Shown: positions 18,273 through 27,827, counted from the first letter of the stretch. The stretch is DNA of 64,000 nucleotides from Candidatus Jettenia sp. (GCA_021650895.1 CP091278.1:2137659-2201658); one strand, 5' to 3'. Notes: generated by a model not told the origin, from the sequence alone. Numbers and translations: made by a program.

Positions 18273-20453
18273 TTAATGAGTATCGGTATATCCAGCCGCT
18301 ATTCCTTCTGGCTTACTCTCATACTCATAATCCTTCACTTTTTCCTTCTCTTTTTTATCTCCTAAATTAGCCAACCAGAACACGAAAGCAACCAAACCCA
18401 GGAATAGAGCTACGATCAAACCAACAATTCTTCCCATATATGCCAGAGTCGGAGTGTACGCCCATTGCGATGTATCTTGTAAAACACCGTAAATATGCCA
18501 ATCCATCCGTAAACCTGAACGTATGAAACCCATTAAACCCATCAGAATAACAATAACCACACACAAAAGTATCAGGGCATATTGAGATCTGACCGGCATT
18601 TTTCCCCATACAATACCTCCCACAAGTTTCGCTTTGCGGAAAATAAAGACGTCTATAATAGCATTCATGATCAAGCAACTCATCACAATGGAGACCTGCG
18701 TTACCGATAAGTATCGTAATACCAAGTTCGCTTTCTGCATAACCTGGAAACCATAATACCAAAAGTAGAGCACGGCAATACATGCTGTCACGGCAAATAA
18801 TATAGCCTGCCCTAACTTTCCTTTGTCCTTAAAAGTCAGGAAAGCAGCTAGACATACAAAGAAAGACTGGATATAAAGTGCAGCTATCAACGGCTTCACA
18901 AAGACTTTTATATTAGCCTCCAACTCAACAAAATTGAGTGAAATTGCATAGGAAACCAACATCAATAAACAGAAAATCAATGCCGAGAATATCCCAATCT
19001 TACCTGCCTTTCCCTGTTCGGAAAACGGGATAGTCTCTCCCTTGTTGCTTCGACGATAAATTAGGAATGAAAAGAAGGTAGCGAGAATGATCAGGTTAAC
19101 AACAGCATTTTTTGCTGCCATGACTCCAAAGTATTTAGAGAATGGATGATACTGTTCACCAATCATAGCCCTTTCTTCACCACTCAAAGGGAGATTGTGA
19201 GGGGTTAACCACACAGCAAAACACATAAAGATAACAAATATGAGATATTTAATAAACTTGGTATATCGCTCCGAACCTTTAATTCTTCCCATTCCAAGCC
19301 ATAAATAATAATTTGCACCAATAAAGAGCATACCAATCAAGATGGCCTGGATAATAAATGTCCATGAGAAAGCGCCACCCATCATGATATTACCCATTAC
19401 CGGACTAGAACTATAGACTTCCCTTCCTAACCAATAACCGGCAAACGGAAGAGGGATAAGCGCCCCAACCCCTATAAAGTTTCCCACATAACCCATCCAG
19501 TCATAGTGGGCTCTTTCTTCTTCCGTCTTTGCACCAAGGAATTTTACTGCCGCATATGCTCCAACCACGAAGCCACCAAAACAGACATTAGCAATTAACC
19601 GATGAATGTTTACCGGCATCCAGAGCGGATTATATATAGCATGATATAAACTCAATAGTTTGCCCGTAGACGGGACAATACCAGCAGGGCTCATCATATA
19701 GGTTGCCCATGAGTTTGTTAAAAACATAAGCCCTGTGCCAAAAAGATTCAACAAAACACCTAATGTTATATGGAACCATTTTTTTGCAGCAGAGCCTTTA
19801 AGGATCTCCCATGAGTAATAGTAACCATATAACGTAAACGCCTCGCCAAAAAACATCAATGCATAGACATACATAGTCGGTGCAAAGACATTTGTCATAT
19901 GGCCCATGAATTCCGGATATAAACCAAATAAGCAGAATCCAAGCAAACCACCCAAGGACGCAGTTGTAGCAAATGCCGCAGACAATAGCTTAGTAAACTC
20001 CTTTGCCATCTTATCATACTTAACATCGCCACCCTTAAAGCCGACAATTTCAACAATAACCGCAAAAATAGGAACACCAAGCACAAATGCCGCAAACATA
20101 AGATGCAATTCCGATACAATCCAGACCACCACGCGGGAATCTATTCCAAAAAATGGACGGTATTGAACAGGACCTACTTCTTCTTCCTCCGCAGCAGCAG
20201 TCGTTGTTCCTGCTCCCTCCACAGCTCCTCCTTCAGGTACTTGTAAAGGAGCTGACGGCTGACTTCCCGCTTCAAATTGCGGTAGTTCCACACCTGACGC
20301 AGCACTCTCACCCTCTTTCACCGTTTGCGCCAAGACATCTGGTGTAAATGCATCAAGAAATGAAATGGGTGAAAAAAACAATGTAATAAACAACAAAACA
20401 ACGGCAAAAAAACGTCTTCTTGTAAACTGCAGTAATATCTCAAATTTATTCAT
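18273..20453 (-). CDS. Cytochrome bd oxidase subunit I-like membrane protein
   Basis: A 726-residue multi-spanning protein, longer than usual CydA (about 450-520 residues). After a cleavable-looking leader and a Ser/Pro/Gly-rich periplasmic stretch to about residue 95, about 14 hydrophobic helices follow. The segment WIVSELHLMFAAFVLGVPIF contains a His in the position of a haem b ligand, and NIHRLIANVCFGGFVVGAYA is another conserved His-bearing helix. The canonical CydA quinol-loop and GRQPW motifs are not visible, so oxygen reduction cannot be assumed. Similar proteins accompany NXR genes in other nitrite oxidisers and are usually described as bd-like. In an anaerobe it more plausibly passes electrons between cytochromes and quinones. 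Confidence 0.78.
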   Translation of the reverse strand: MNKFEILLQFTRRRFFAVVLLFITLFFSPISFLDAFTPDVLAQTVKEGESAASGVELPQFEAGSQPSAPLQVPEGGAVEGAGTTTAAAEEEEVGPVQYRPFFGIDSRVVVWIVSELHLMFAAFVLGVPIFAVIVEIVGFKGGDVKYDKMAKEFTKLLSAAFATTASLGGLLGFCLFGLYPEFMGHMTNVFAPTMYVYALMFFGEAFTLYGYYYSWEILKGSAAKKWFHITLGVLLNLFGTGLMFLTNSWATYMMSPAGIVPSTGKLLSLYHAIYNPLWMPVNIHRLIANVCFGGFVVGAYAAVKFLGAKTEEERAHYDWMGYVGNFIGVGALIPLPFAGYWLGREVYSSSPVMGNIMMGGAFSWTFIIQAILIGMLFIGANYYLWLGMGRIKGSERYTKFIKYLIFVIFMCFAVWLTPHNLPLSGEERAMIGEQYHPFSKYFGVMAAKNAVVNLIILATFFSFLIYRRSNKGETIPFSEQGKAGKIGIFSALIFCLLMLVSYAISLNFVELEANIKVFVKPLIAALYIQSFFVCLAAFLTFKDKGKLGQAILFAVTACIAVLYFWYYGFQVMQKANLVLRYLSVTQVSIVMSCLIMNAIIDVFIFRKAKLVGGIVWGKMPVRSQYALILLCVVIVILMGLMGFIRSGLRMDWHIYGVLQDTSQWAYTPTLAYMGRIVGLIVALFLGLVAFVFWLANLGDKKEKEKVKDYEYESKPEGIAAGYTDTH

Positions 20454-20510
20454 TATCAGTGCGCCTTTTTAAACAAGTAATTTACACAAACCATAACCCA
20501 TTGATCACTG

Positions 20511-21266
20511 TTATTTCTTTGTAAAAGTAAAATCTACCACAGCTTCTTCTTTCGATTTTACAGCAACATCACTGGTCTTTTTCCCAAGCTTCTCCTGCCA
20601 TGCCTCAATTTTGTAAGATCCGGCGGGAACATTCTCGATTTTAAAACTTCCGTTTTCATCAGTAACAGCAAAATATGGATTAGCCTTTACTACAATAAAA
20701 GCACTCATCCATTTATGCACATCACACGTTATCTTTACCATTTCTGGAATATCGAATTTTTTTGTCATTTTCCCACCGCCCGATACACCTTCGTTGAAAC
20801 CAGGATTCTTAATAGACCAGGAATGGAGATTATGCATTACGTTATCGCTGTTGAGCAAATCGACACTACTTCCAATAGATACCGCAAGTACATGAGGAAT
20901 AAATAAACACTCCTTCTGATCCAACACGGCTGTCGTTACTTCTGCCTTTTTTCCAGCAGCAATATCAACTAAAGAAACAACAACATTCTTAATACCTTTT
21001 GATTCTCCATTAATAACCAACTCCTCCGATTGCTTATTATCATGACCACACGTCTGCTCATCCTTGTCTATTTTTAACGCTTTTACTGCTGGAATATCAC
21101 CGTCAAACTTAACAGTGCCAACAATCACTCCACCATCAGCAACCTCAACCTCCTGGTAAGCTGGCGCTTTATCCGCTGCCATAGCAGCATGGCTTACCAC
21201 TAGCGTACTACTCATTGTGCCAAACATCAGACCACCGATAATCATCAGTCGCAAACTTTTTACCAT
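20511..21266 (-). CDS. Exported cupredoxin-like protein with carboxypeptidase-type regulatory domain
   Basis: Paralogue of the 2265-2990 product. The 251-residue protein has a signal peptide (to about AAMAA), a plastocyanin-like region with VMHNLHSWS and VKITCDVHKWMSAFIVV (His, Cys, His and Met suited to a type 1 copper site), and a C-terminal regulatory-like sandwich (YFAVTDENGSFKIENVPAGSY). The start at 21266 is set by GGAGGT five bases upstream; a TTG five codons earlier would place that ribosome site inside the gene. It lies 57 bases before the bd-like gene and is the first gene of the haem block. Confidence 0.77.
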   Translation of the reverse strand: MVKSLRLMIIGGLMFGTMSSTLVVSHAAMAADKAPAYQEVEVADGGVIVGTVKFDGDIPAVKALKIDKDEQTCGHDNKQSEELVINGESKGIKNVVVSLVDIAAGKKAEVTTAVLDQKECLFIPHVLAVSIGSSVDLLNSDNVMHNLHSWSIKNPGFNEGVSGGGKMTKKFDIPEMVKITCDVHKWMSAFIVVKANPYFAVTDENGSFKIENVPAGSYKIEAWQEKLGKKTSDVAVKSKEEAVVDFTFTKK

Positions 21267-21689
21267 TATAACCTCCATCAACCTTTCAAAAGTTACTATG
21301 GATTTTAAAATCCTAAATTAATCTAAAAATAATAAGCGTTTATATGTGTAAAATAAAATATTTATCCTATAATTGTATAACAGATTTGTCAACCAGAATC
21401 TCAGGCCTTACAGAAATCCACTATATTTTCCAGGTAAAATTTATTTTACATTCTTTTAACGGTTTCTAGATTTAACAATATCCATACCTTTCTATTTAAA
21501 AAGTAAAAAAATTTAAAAAAATATACATAAGTAATTAATTATTAAGTTCTTATTTTAAATACATCTTGGTATTGAAAATATTTATCAAACTTTAATTCAT
21601 TAATACAAGATTTCATAGTTGAAATAATAGTTTCAAATTTAAGATTACAAAATTATTCAGATACACTAAATACTAAGTAAAAAATTTTT
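21267..21689 (-). other. AT-rich gap before the 20511-21266 gene
   Basis: A 423-base, strongly AT-rich interval. It should contain the promoter of the cupredoxin/bd-like/cytochrome block, but I see no clear operator, terminator or small gene. Confidence 0.4.
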
Positions 21690-22814
21690 TTAGTTTAATG
21701 TTCTTCTCAATGTTTCAATGGTTTTAGGGTTCGTTAATTTGCCCGGCTCCACAATTACATCTGGCTCCATCTTAAATCGCCTTACCCAATCAGTCTCAGA
21801 AAGAGGTTTCCAATACACCTTATACAACCCAGGAGGTATATTCATAAAATGATATACCCCATCCTTATCCGTAACAGTCTCAAACTCCACAGATCCTTCT
21901 ACCGGACGGTATCCCTTTGTTAACAAACCAATCTTTTCTAATATTTGTAATTTTACCTGGCAATCCGGAAGCGGCTTTGCACCATGCAATATCTTCCCTT
22001 CAACACTACCGAAACGTACTGTTGACGGAATGGAATCTCCCTTTAACGGATATTCATCCCTTATTTTCTCCGATTCTTTATCCATTTCCTTATCTGTCAG
22101 GCCTTCACTTAATTCCTCTCCTAATCCAGAAGCCTTATCAGCTTCTTCTTGTAGTAGTTTTTCATCTATATTCGAGTCCGATATTTCGTCATCTAGTAAT
22201 ACACTTTTGGTCTTAATTTCTGACAAGTTATCTTCTTCTGCTGGGTTTTCTTTTTTTGTCTTTTTTGTTTTTAGCCTGTAATGTTTTTCTACACCCACTT
22301 TGTCTTGATCCGTCCTTATCTCATCAGCGATTGCCTTCTCTTCAAGACTATCGCTCATAGAAAATTCCAATTTCTTCTCTTCTGGGATTTGTTCTGATTT
22401 CTTTTCTTCGGCGATCTGGTCTATTACGATTTTTGGCTCATGTTCAATTTCGGTAAGTGCCGTATTGATCTGTTTATCATGGGATTGAAAAGACATTTGG
22501 AGTGCGGAAATTGATGAAGTAGGGATCAATACTTGTATAGAATCGTCAGTAATCTCTTTAACTTTACATTCTATTGCCACATTTGAAATATTCAAAAAGA
22601 TCACATCGGAATAATTTTTCGTATCTGAAAATTGCATATTTAAGGATTTTACGTCATTTTTCAAGATTATCGCTTTTATACATTCATCTGCAACACCTAT
22701 CACTTTAAGATCAATACTTTTACTAATATTCTTTAAAGTTAGTGTATCTCCATTCGCCGTGGCATAAAAACCCATCATGATAAGAAAAACAACAATCCTA
22801 CATTTTTTCATCAA
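21690..22814 (-). CDS. Exported protein with acidic/lysine-rich linker and carboxypeptidase regulatory-like domain
   Basis: A 374-residue protein not assigned to a named family. A signal peptide (CRIVVFLIMMGFYATANG) precedes about 90 residues of repeated beta-type sequence: LKVIGVADECIKAIIL and CKVKEITDDSIQVLIP look like two copies of one motif. Residues about 120-265 are rich in Glu, Lys, Asp and Ser and probably extended or coiled. The C-terminal 95 residues (GSVEGKILHG, then VTDKDGVYHFMNIPPGLYKV) form a regulatory-like beta sandwich, as in the two cupredoxin-like neighbours but without a copper site. Possibly a structural or surface protein of the cell envelope or anammoxosome. Confidence 0.65.
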   Translation of the reverse strand: MMKKCRIVVFLIMMGFYATANGDTLTLKNISKSIDLKVIGVADECIKAIILKNDVKSLNMQFSDTKNYSDVIFLNISNVAIECKVKEITDDSIQVLIPTSSISALQMSFQSHDKQINTALTEIEHEPKIVIDQIAEEKKSEQIPEEKKLEFSMSDSLEEKAIADEIRTDQDKVGVEKHYRLKTKKTKKENPAEEDNLSEIKTKSVLLDDEISDSNIDEKLLQEEADKASGLGEELSEGLTDKEMDKESEKIRDEYPLKGDSIPSTVRFGSVEGKILHGAKPLPDCQVKLQILEKIGLLTKGYRPVEGSVEFETVTDKDGVYHFMNIPPGLYKVYWKPLSETDWVRRFKMEPDVIVEPGKLTNPKTIETLRRTLN

Positions 22815-22974
22815 CGAATATTCCTAATTAAAGTATGAAATTTAAACGCCCGCATTTAGCTGAATTATGATATTGGTTAAGATGTTTTTCTTCCGCACGC
22901 TATTTGAAAATTTATACTGTATTATAGCTAAATAAGTTTAACATGCGGTAATTTTATATCAACTAAAAAAATAT

Positions 22975-23006
22975 GGGGTAATTATGAGTACTTTCATAAT
23001 TACCCC
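22975..23006 (-). terminator. Intrinsic terminator after the multicopper oxidase gene
   Basis: A perfect 13-bp stem (22975-22987 with 22994-23006) has a six-base loop. On the minus strand it is followed by a T run (complement of the A tract at 22964-22970). It lies 106 bases beyond the stop at 23113. Confidence 0.8.
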
Positions 23007-23112
23007 AAAAGAATAGTTCATTACTAAATCAGAAAAACTATCAGATGTAATTTACTGTATCACATTGGAATCCCAAACTAGATTTACAGAAGATGGAGGC
23101 GTAAAATTTACA

Positions 23113-24384
23113 TTAATGTTCTAAAGGATTATACGGTTTTCCTTCTGTTAAAGGGACATCCGGCTTCGCTACCTTCTCTTTGCTTCTCACATCAAAGATA
23201 GTCAGAGCACCTAAAGGATACTTGCCAGTTGATACCATCCCACGCAAGTTATGATCATGCATAATTGTTATCCCTGCGCCTAAATTGCATGACAAGCATT
23301 TCCTTTGGCTCGCAAAGTGAGGTATCTTTACCAGCACATCAATCCTCTCACCACTTGTGATACAAAGGGTATCTTTCTCATAGCTACTTTTTAATTTCCT
23401 TCCATCCAATGCAATTACCTCCATATGGTATCCATGCGGATGGATTGCAAAAACATGATCAGCACCAATAGCCATAAAACGCAAGAGAACCGTTTCATCC
23501 TCATACGCTACAATCCTTGAACGCGGATCATTTATTACGGAACAAGGATGGTACAGATTATCGGTAAAAGTCCTTCCATTGATCAAGAAATAATCAGCCT
23601 TCCAGTCCTGCAAACCATGAACAACACCTGCCTCCTGTAATTGCTCATTTGCAGTAGCAGACAGCTCACTAAAAAACAACGTATAATCCCTATCATACTT
23701 ATACCCGTAAGCCGTTTTCGTCCTATCCTGATGAATAATAATAGGGAAATACATCCCGGCCAGGATATGGTTAAAACTATCTACATGGCAGTGCCCCATA
23801 AAAGAGCCTTCATACTGCGGTGTTAATTCATAAGTAAATGATTTATGTTCTAGCACCGGGTCTACTGGTAAAGAGGGTACACCGTCAACCGAAGGGGTTA
23901 AATCCAAACCATGAAAATGAATCGTATGCGCTACATGATTAATCCCTGAATTCGGATCCGCACAATGCATACCCGTATTATGCAAGGTAATCCTTGCCTT
24001 TTCACCAACAAAAAGATGTATAGGGTCACTCGGTACTTTAACAGGCTCTAAGAGCTGTTCTACTTGCTCTTTCGTAGTCACTTCTCCTACATCTTTAAAA
24101 CTACCTTTAGCATGGGTATATCCGAAGACCCATACTAGCTCACCATTAGCCATTTCTATATAACCGTCTGTAGTATATAGGTGAAAATTCCAAACGCCAT
24201 CCTTATCACGTTCACCCAAAATATCCCCATTTGTTACACTGATCAGGTCCTGTTCTTCCGGGCTAAGATTCCAAACCGCAGTTTGTTTTGCCTCTTCCCC
24301 AAGAACATTTGACATTGTTACACATGGTGTGATACTCAAGAATACTCCAACCGTCCACCACCCTATTAGCTTTACGATACCCAT
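23113..24384 (-). CDS. Two-domain multicopper oxidase with type 1 copper in domain 1
   Basis: A 423-residue exported multicopper oxidase (signal peptide to about residue 30). All four His-x-His pairs of a trinuclear cluster are present: His156/158, His198/200, His315/317 and His376/378. Type 1 copper ligands appear in the first domain: His153 (HTIHFHG), Cys199 and His206 (HCHVDSFNH) and Met211. In the second domain the matching positions lack Cys and the leading His (FAIHPHG, MHDHNLRGM). That pattern fits a type C two-domain laccase-like enzyme, on the evolutionary path to copper nitrite reductase. Substrate could be copper(I), a metal or a small nitrogen compound; not determinable here. The gene has its own terminator at 22975-23006. 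Confidence 0.82.
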   Translation of the reverse strand: MGIVKLIGWWTVGVFLSITPCVTMSNVLGEEAKQTAVWNLSPEEQDLISVTNGDILGERDKDGVWNFHLYTTDGYIEMANGELVWVFGYTHAKGSFKDVGEVTTKEQVEQLLEPVKVPSDPIHLFVGEKARITLHNTGMHCADPNSGINHVAHTIHFHGLDLTPSVDGVPSLPVDPVLEHKSFTYELTPQYEGSFMGHCHVDSFNHILAGMYFPIIIHQDRTKTAYGYKYDRDYTLFFSELSATANEQLQEAGVVHGLQDWKADYFLINGRTFTDNLYHPCSVINDPRSRIVAYEDETVLLRFMAIGADHVFAIHPHGYHMEVIALDGRKLKSSYEKDTLCITSGERIDVLVKIPHFASQRKCLSCNLGAGITIMHDHNLRGMVSTGKYPLGALTIFDVRSKEKVAKPDVPLTEGKPYNPLEH

Positions 24385-24456
24385 CGCCTTCCCCTTTCCC
24401 TAAACAAGTTAAACAAAATACAAAATCACCACCTAATTTCTTTTCAACATCCGGTC

Positions 24457-24840
24457 TCAGGTAATCACTTGTCTCCCTTCCCATAAATCCTTTAATACCA
24501 CCTTTAACTCCTCGATATCGACAGGCTTTATCAAATAATAATCACAGGATGCAGTTTTTAGAATGTCCTCAACTACCTTAAGAGAACTACATGCGGTGAT
24601 AACCACGATTATCATAGATGCATGCCTTTTTTTTACTTCATGAATCAGGGCTAACCCATTCATCCCCGGCATATTCAGGTCTGTTATAATAATGTCAAAA
24701 CTTTTCCTGGATAAAAGGCTTAATGCATCGGAGCCAGAAAGGACGCCGGAAACAGGATATTCATCACGAGTTAAAATCCTTACCAAGCCATCAAGCGTAG
24801 TTTTGTCATCATCTACCAGCAATAATCTTGGCTTTGTCAT
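24457..24840 (-). CDS. Stand-alone response regulator receiver protein
   Basis: A 127-residue receiver domain with no output domain. Phosphorylation site Asp lies in IIITDLNMPG, the acidic pair in LLLVDDDKTT, and the conserved Lys in YYLIKPVD. Of the first 62 residues, 46 are identical to the receiver of the split NtrC-type regulator at 26447-27792, so one arose by duplication of the other. It could act as a phosphate sink or competitor for the histidine kinase at 27828-28934. It lies 72 bases upstream of the multicopper oxidase gene. Confidence 0.88.
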   Translation of the reverse strand: MTKPRLLLVDDDKTTLDGLVRILTRDEYPVSGVLSGSDALSLLSRKSFDIIITDLNMPGMNGLALIHEVKKRHASMIIVVITACSSLKVVEDILKTASCDYYLIKPVDIEELKVVLKDLWEGRQVIT

Positions 24841-25011
24841 AAGAGAAATTGTTTAGAAAAATTTAGCATTATCTTTATTCCCTGTCTTATTACACAACTC
24901 CATTACCTTTCGAATTTCCTTTTTCTCTCCATAGCCGTACAGGATTTATTTTTTTATAATCATTTTATAGAAAATATCTCCAACGAATACGTAAACCATG
25001 TGCGACATGGA

Positions 25012-25209
25012 TCACGGATGGTATTTTATTCTTTGTGTAGGACAAACAAGAGCTGCCTTCTTTACATCTTCATCATGAGAAGCAATATCTACACCGTGCT
25101 TTACCGAAGGCCCTGTCTCTTCTGAGTAATCAAAAACCTTCTTCGCCTCTTCAATACACATTACACACTTAATACAATTACCCTCAAACCGAATGATATT
25201 TGTCCCCAT
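25012..25209 (-). CDS. Small single-cluster [4Fe-4S] ferredoxin
   Basis: A 65-residue ferredoxin. The motif GNCIKCVMCIEEAKKVF provides three Cys, and ALVCPTQRI the fourth, the arrangement of monocluster ferredoxins. The start at 25209 follows AAGGAGGTGG with five bases spacing; an in-frame ATG nine codons upstream would bury this site. It lies between a receiver protein and a protoglobin, and could supply or sense low-potential electrons. Confidence 0.82.
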   Translation of the reverse strand: MGTNIIRFEGNCIKCVMCIEEAKKVFDYSEETGPSVKHGVDIASHDEDVKKAALVCPTQRIKYHP

Positions 25210-25379
25210 TCCAACCACCTCCTTCTTAAAACACAATCTTCACACCCACTTAAACCAAAAGTGAATGGCTAATAGCTACTTTTTAAAATCGCACTTCCTG
25301 ATAATCTTCTGCCTTGAAATTCCATATTCGCCTTCTTTTCAAACCTATATCCCCATGATTACTCAGGATTATTTTGAAG

Positions 25380-25418
25380 ATCACCCCTTTATCCTTTGTT
25401 GATAGGAAAAGGGGTGAT
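25380..25418 (-). terminator. Hairpin after the protoglobin gene
   Basis: Arms 25380-25390 and 25408-25418 are complementary (11 bp) with a further TCCT/AGGA pairing inside. It lies 40 bases after the stop at 25458. No clear T tract follows, so termination is likely but not certain. Confidence 0.5.
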
Positions 25419-25457
25419 TATACATTCTCAAAGAACTCTACCTAAAATAATGGATAA

Positions 25458-26114
25458 TTACATCCATGCTCCAAAGTAATCGATATGGTAAACATCGATA
25501 ATCATCCAGAAGAGCTTTGTCCAGGCAATAGTAATCCTGCGCAACTTTTCAGGATCATCCTTCAGTTGCTCGGCAAGAAAATTAAACAAGTACTGGTGTA
25601 TATAACCCCACAGAGCAAGGTTCAGTCTCATGGGTATGTAAAGGTCTTCAAAACCAAAGATAGGTACATGTACAGCGCCAACCCAACGAACGAAATTCCA
25701 AAACTCTTCATCCCATTTACACTCTAATATCTTAAGCAGAAACCTTCTCTGCCTCGCCCTTCTGATAGTAACATACTCCTTAGCAATCTTGCCCGTCTCG
25801 TCTCTGAACCACCTCGATAACCAGGGATCGTTTATAAGCTTTTCCCAATAAATGTGGTCCAGAATCGCCTCAAGTTTTGGCGCTAAAATCTCTTTTGATT
25901 CCTTAATAGCCTCTGTATCTTTGTCGGTAAAATTTAAACACTGAGACATATATTCGTAACGTTTCATTATATCTAAACTGGTTTCTCTATGGAGGTTCCA
26001 TGCCCTGTTAAATTCGGGAACATCCAAAACCGGGTTACGCTTACCCGCTGATATCTTCTTCTCTCCCTCCATGGGAAACATCTTCAAGTATGCATTTGCC
26101 ATAACTGAACTCAT
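25458..26114 (-). CDS. Protoglobin-like haem protein
   Basis: A 218-residue, all-helical protein resembling protoglobins and the sensor part of globin-coupled sensors. The helix NFTDKDTEAIKESKEILAPK and the following segment fit the N-terminal half, and WVGAVHVPIFGFEDLYIP carries the probable proximal His. The protein ends soon after the last helix (WMIIDVYHIDYFGAWM) with no output domain. A strong ribosome site (AGAGGAG) precedes the start. In a nitrite-processing locus, binding or sensing of NO or O2 is plausible; haem binding is inferred from the family. Confidence 0.72.
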   Translation of the reverse strand: MSSVMANAYLKMFPMEGEKKISAGKRNPVLDVPEFNRAWNLHRETSLDIMKRYEYMSQCLNFTDKDTEAIKESKEILAPKLEAILDHIYWEKLINDPWLSRWFRDETGKIAKEYVTIRRARQRRFLLKILECKWDEEFWNFVRWVGAVHVPIFGFEDLYIPMRLNLALWGYIHQYLFNFLAEQLKDDPEKLRRITIAWTKLFWMIIDVYHIDYFGAWM

Positions 26115-26446
26115 CTGTTGGTTCTCCTCTTAAAAAGTATAGAAATTTTATCCATTACACGTAATTTTTACTATTTACAACCTACACAACTACTTGATGA
26201 AATAGTATTGCAATCATCAAAATAAATTCATGTAAGTTGCTCATCGTAATAAACAACTTGCATACCAATAAACCTCAGATAATTATATTCTTTGTTATAA
26301 GTGCTATGTATGTTGCGTGTTAAGAATGGTTATATTTTTTAATCAGGGGTGCGTGTCAGGAAGTTACTGAGCAAAAAGATGCTTTTTAGCGAAAAATTTG
26401 CGGGAATATGGTGTGAAACACAAAAAGGCTTGAAAAAATTTCGTCA
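26115..26446 (-). other. 332-base gap between protoglobin and regulator genes
   Basis: No gene seen. The part next to 26115 should hold the protoglobin promoter. A weak hairpin (AAAAAG/CTTTTT around 26373-26387) lies just beyond the regulator stop and may terminate it. I found no sigma-54 promoter matching TGGC-N7-TTGC. Confidence 0.4.
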
Positions 26447-27792
26447 TTAACCCCACTCTTTTACCTTATACTCAATTTTTCTATTTGATATCCCGAGTAT
26501 TTTTGCAGCCTCTTTTTTACTTCCCTGTGCCATCAGGAGTGTCTTTTGGATAATCTCTTTTTCGGCCTCTTTTAATGAGATACCCAGTGGAATTTTGATT
26601 ACTGATATATCGTCCTTATTTGGAATAACATTTCCTGGTAAATGATCAACAGAGAGCGTATTTTTTTTACAAAGTACAATGGCCCGTTCAATGACATTTT
26701 CCAACTCTCTAACATTCCCCGGCCAGTGATAAGCGCATAACGCATCCATCGCCTCGGGGGTAAAACCCTTAATTTCCTTTTTATACTTTTTCGTATATTT
26801 AATAACAAAAAAATTAGAGAGAATAGGAATATCATCCCTTCTCTCTCTTAATGGCGGTAAATTAATGGTAATAACATTCAAGCGATAAAACAGGTCTTCC
26901 CGAAACCTTCCATCAGAGACTTCTCGTTCCAGGTCCCGATTGGTTGCTGCAATAAAACGAACATCCACCTTTAAGGTTTTTTCACCGCCAACACGCTCAA
27001 ACTCACCTTTCTCCAGAACCCGAAGCAGTTTTACCTGTACCTTCAAACTCATCTCGCCCACCTCATCAAGAAAGAGTGTGCCGCCATCCGCCATTTCAAA
27101 CCGGCCTTTTCTGGTCTGAATAGCGCCGGTAAACGCCCCCTTTTCATGTCCAAACAGTTCACTTTCCAGTACCCCTTCCGATAGTGCAGCACAATGCAAG
27201 GCGATAAAAGGTCTGGCAGACCTGTCGCTCTGATAATGGATGGCATTGGCTACAAGCTCCTTTCCCGTTCCTGTTTCACCTAAAATCAGGATTGAAGCTG
27301 TACTGGGGGCAACATCTTCTATCATATGAAATATCTGTTGCATCTGAGAGGTACTGCCAACGAGTTCAGAAAATTTATACCTGTCTTTCAACTTCTCCTT
27401 CAATATACGATTTTGGACAATCAATTGCTGCTTTTCCCATAACTTTTCCAATACCACCTTTAACTCTTCTATATTTATCGGCTTTGTCAGGTAGTCATCT
27501 GCCCCGCATTTTATAGCTTCCACGGCCGTTTTTACCGAACTATATGCGGTAATAACTACAATCGCCGCCGATTCTTCCCTTTTCCGTATCTCATGAATCA
27601 GTGATATCCACCCATTCCCGGCAACTTCATATCAGTTACGATAATATCGAAGTTCTTCCTGGAGAGAAGATTTAAGGCATCATAACCGGATACAGCACCG
27701 GAAACCGTATATCCGTCATGCGTCAATATCTTTACTAATCCATCAAGGGTATTTTTATCATCGTCTACCAGTAACAGGCTTGGTTTTGTCAT
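26447..27792 (-). pseudogene. NtrC-family sigma-54-dependent response regulator, split by a frameshift
   Basis: Reading from 27792, an intact receiver start (MTKPSLLLVDDDKNTLDGL, IIVTDMKLPGM) stops at a TGA near 27598. One base shifted, the receiver resumes (SLIHEIRKREESAAIVVIT, then CGADDYLTKPI) and continues without interruption into the AAA+ domain: Walker A GETGTGKE, the sigma-54 contact loop GAFTGA, and arginine-finger region [13 protein letters not shown] Fis-type helix-turn-helix (GSKKEAAKILGISNRKIEYK) ends the protein. A single missing base close to 27593-27598 explains everything. It may be a genuine disruption, a sequencing error or, less likely, programmed frameshifting. The partner kinase lies directly upstream. 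Confidence 0.85.
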
Positions 27793-27827
27793 AAAAATTT
27801 TATGGTTACCTGTAAAATTAAGGCTTC

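Noticed and set aside
18273-20453. Genuine oxygen-reducing cytochrome bd oxidase
   Set aside because: Typical CydA motifs and an adjacent CydB are not visible; called bd-like only.
23113-24384. Copper nitrite reductase NirK
   Set aside because: Four His-x-His pairs indicate a trinuclear cluster, and the Cys-His spacing differs from NirK; kept as a multicopper oxidase.
24996-25010. CCATGTGCGACATGG palindrome after the ferredoxin stop
   Set aside because: Short dyad without T tract or gene context to assign a function.
26115-26446. Sigma-54 promoter near the NtrC-type regulator
   Set aside because: No GG-N10-GC match with the wider consensus was found on either strand in the gaps inspected.
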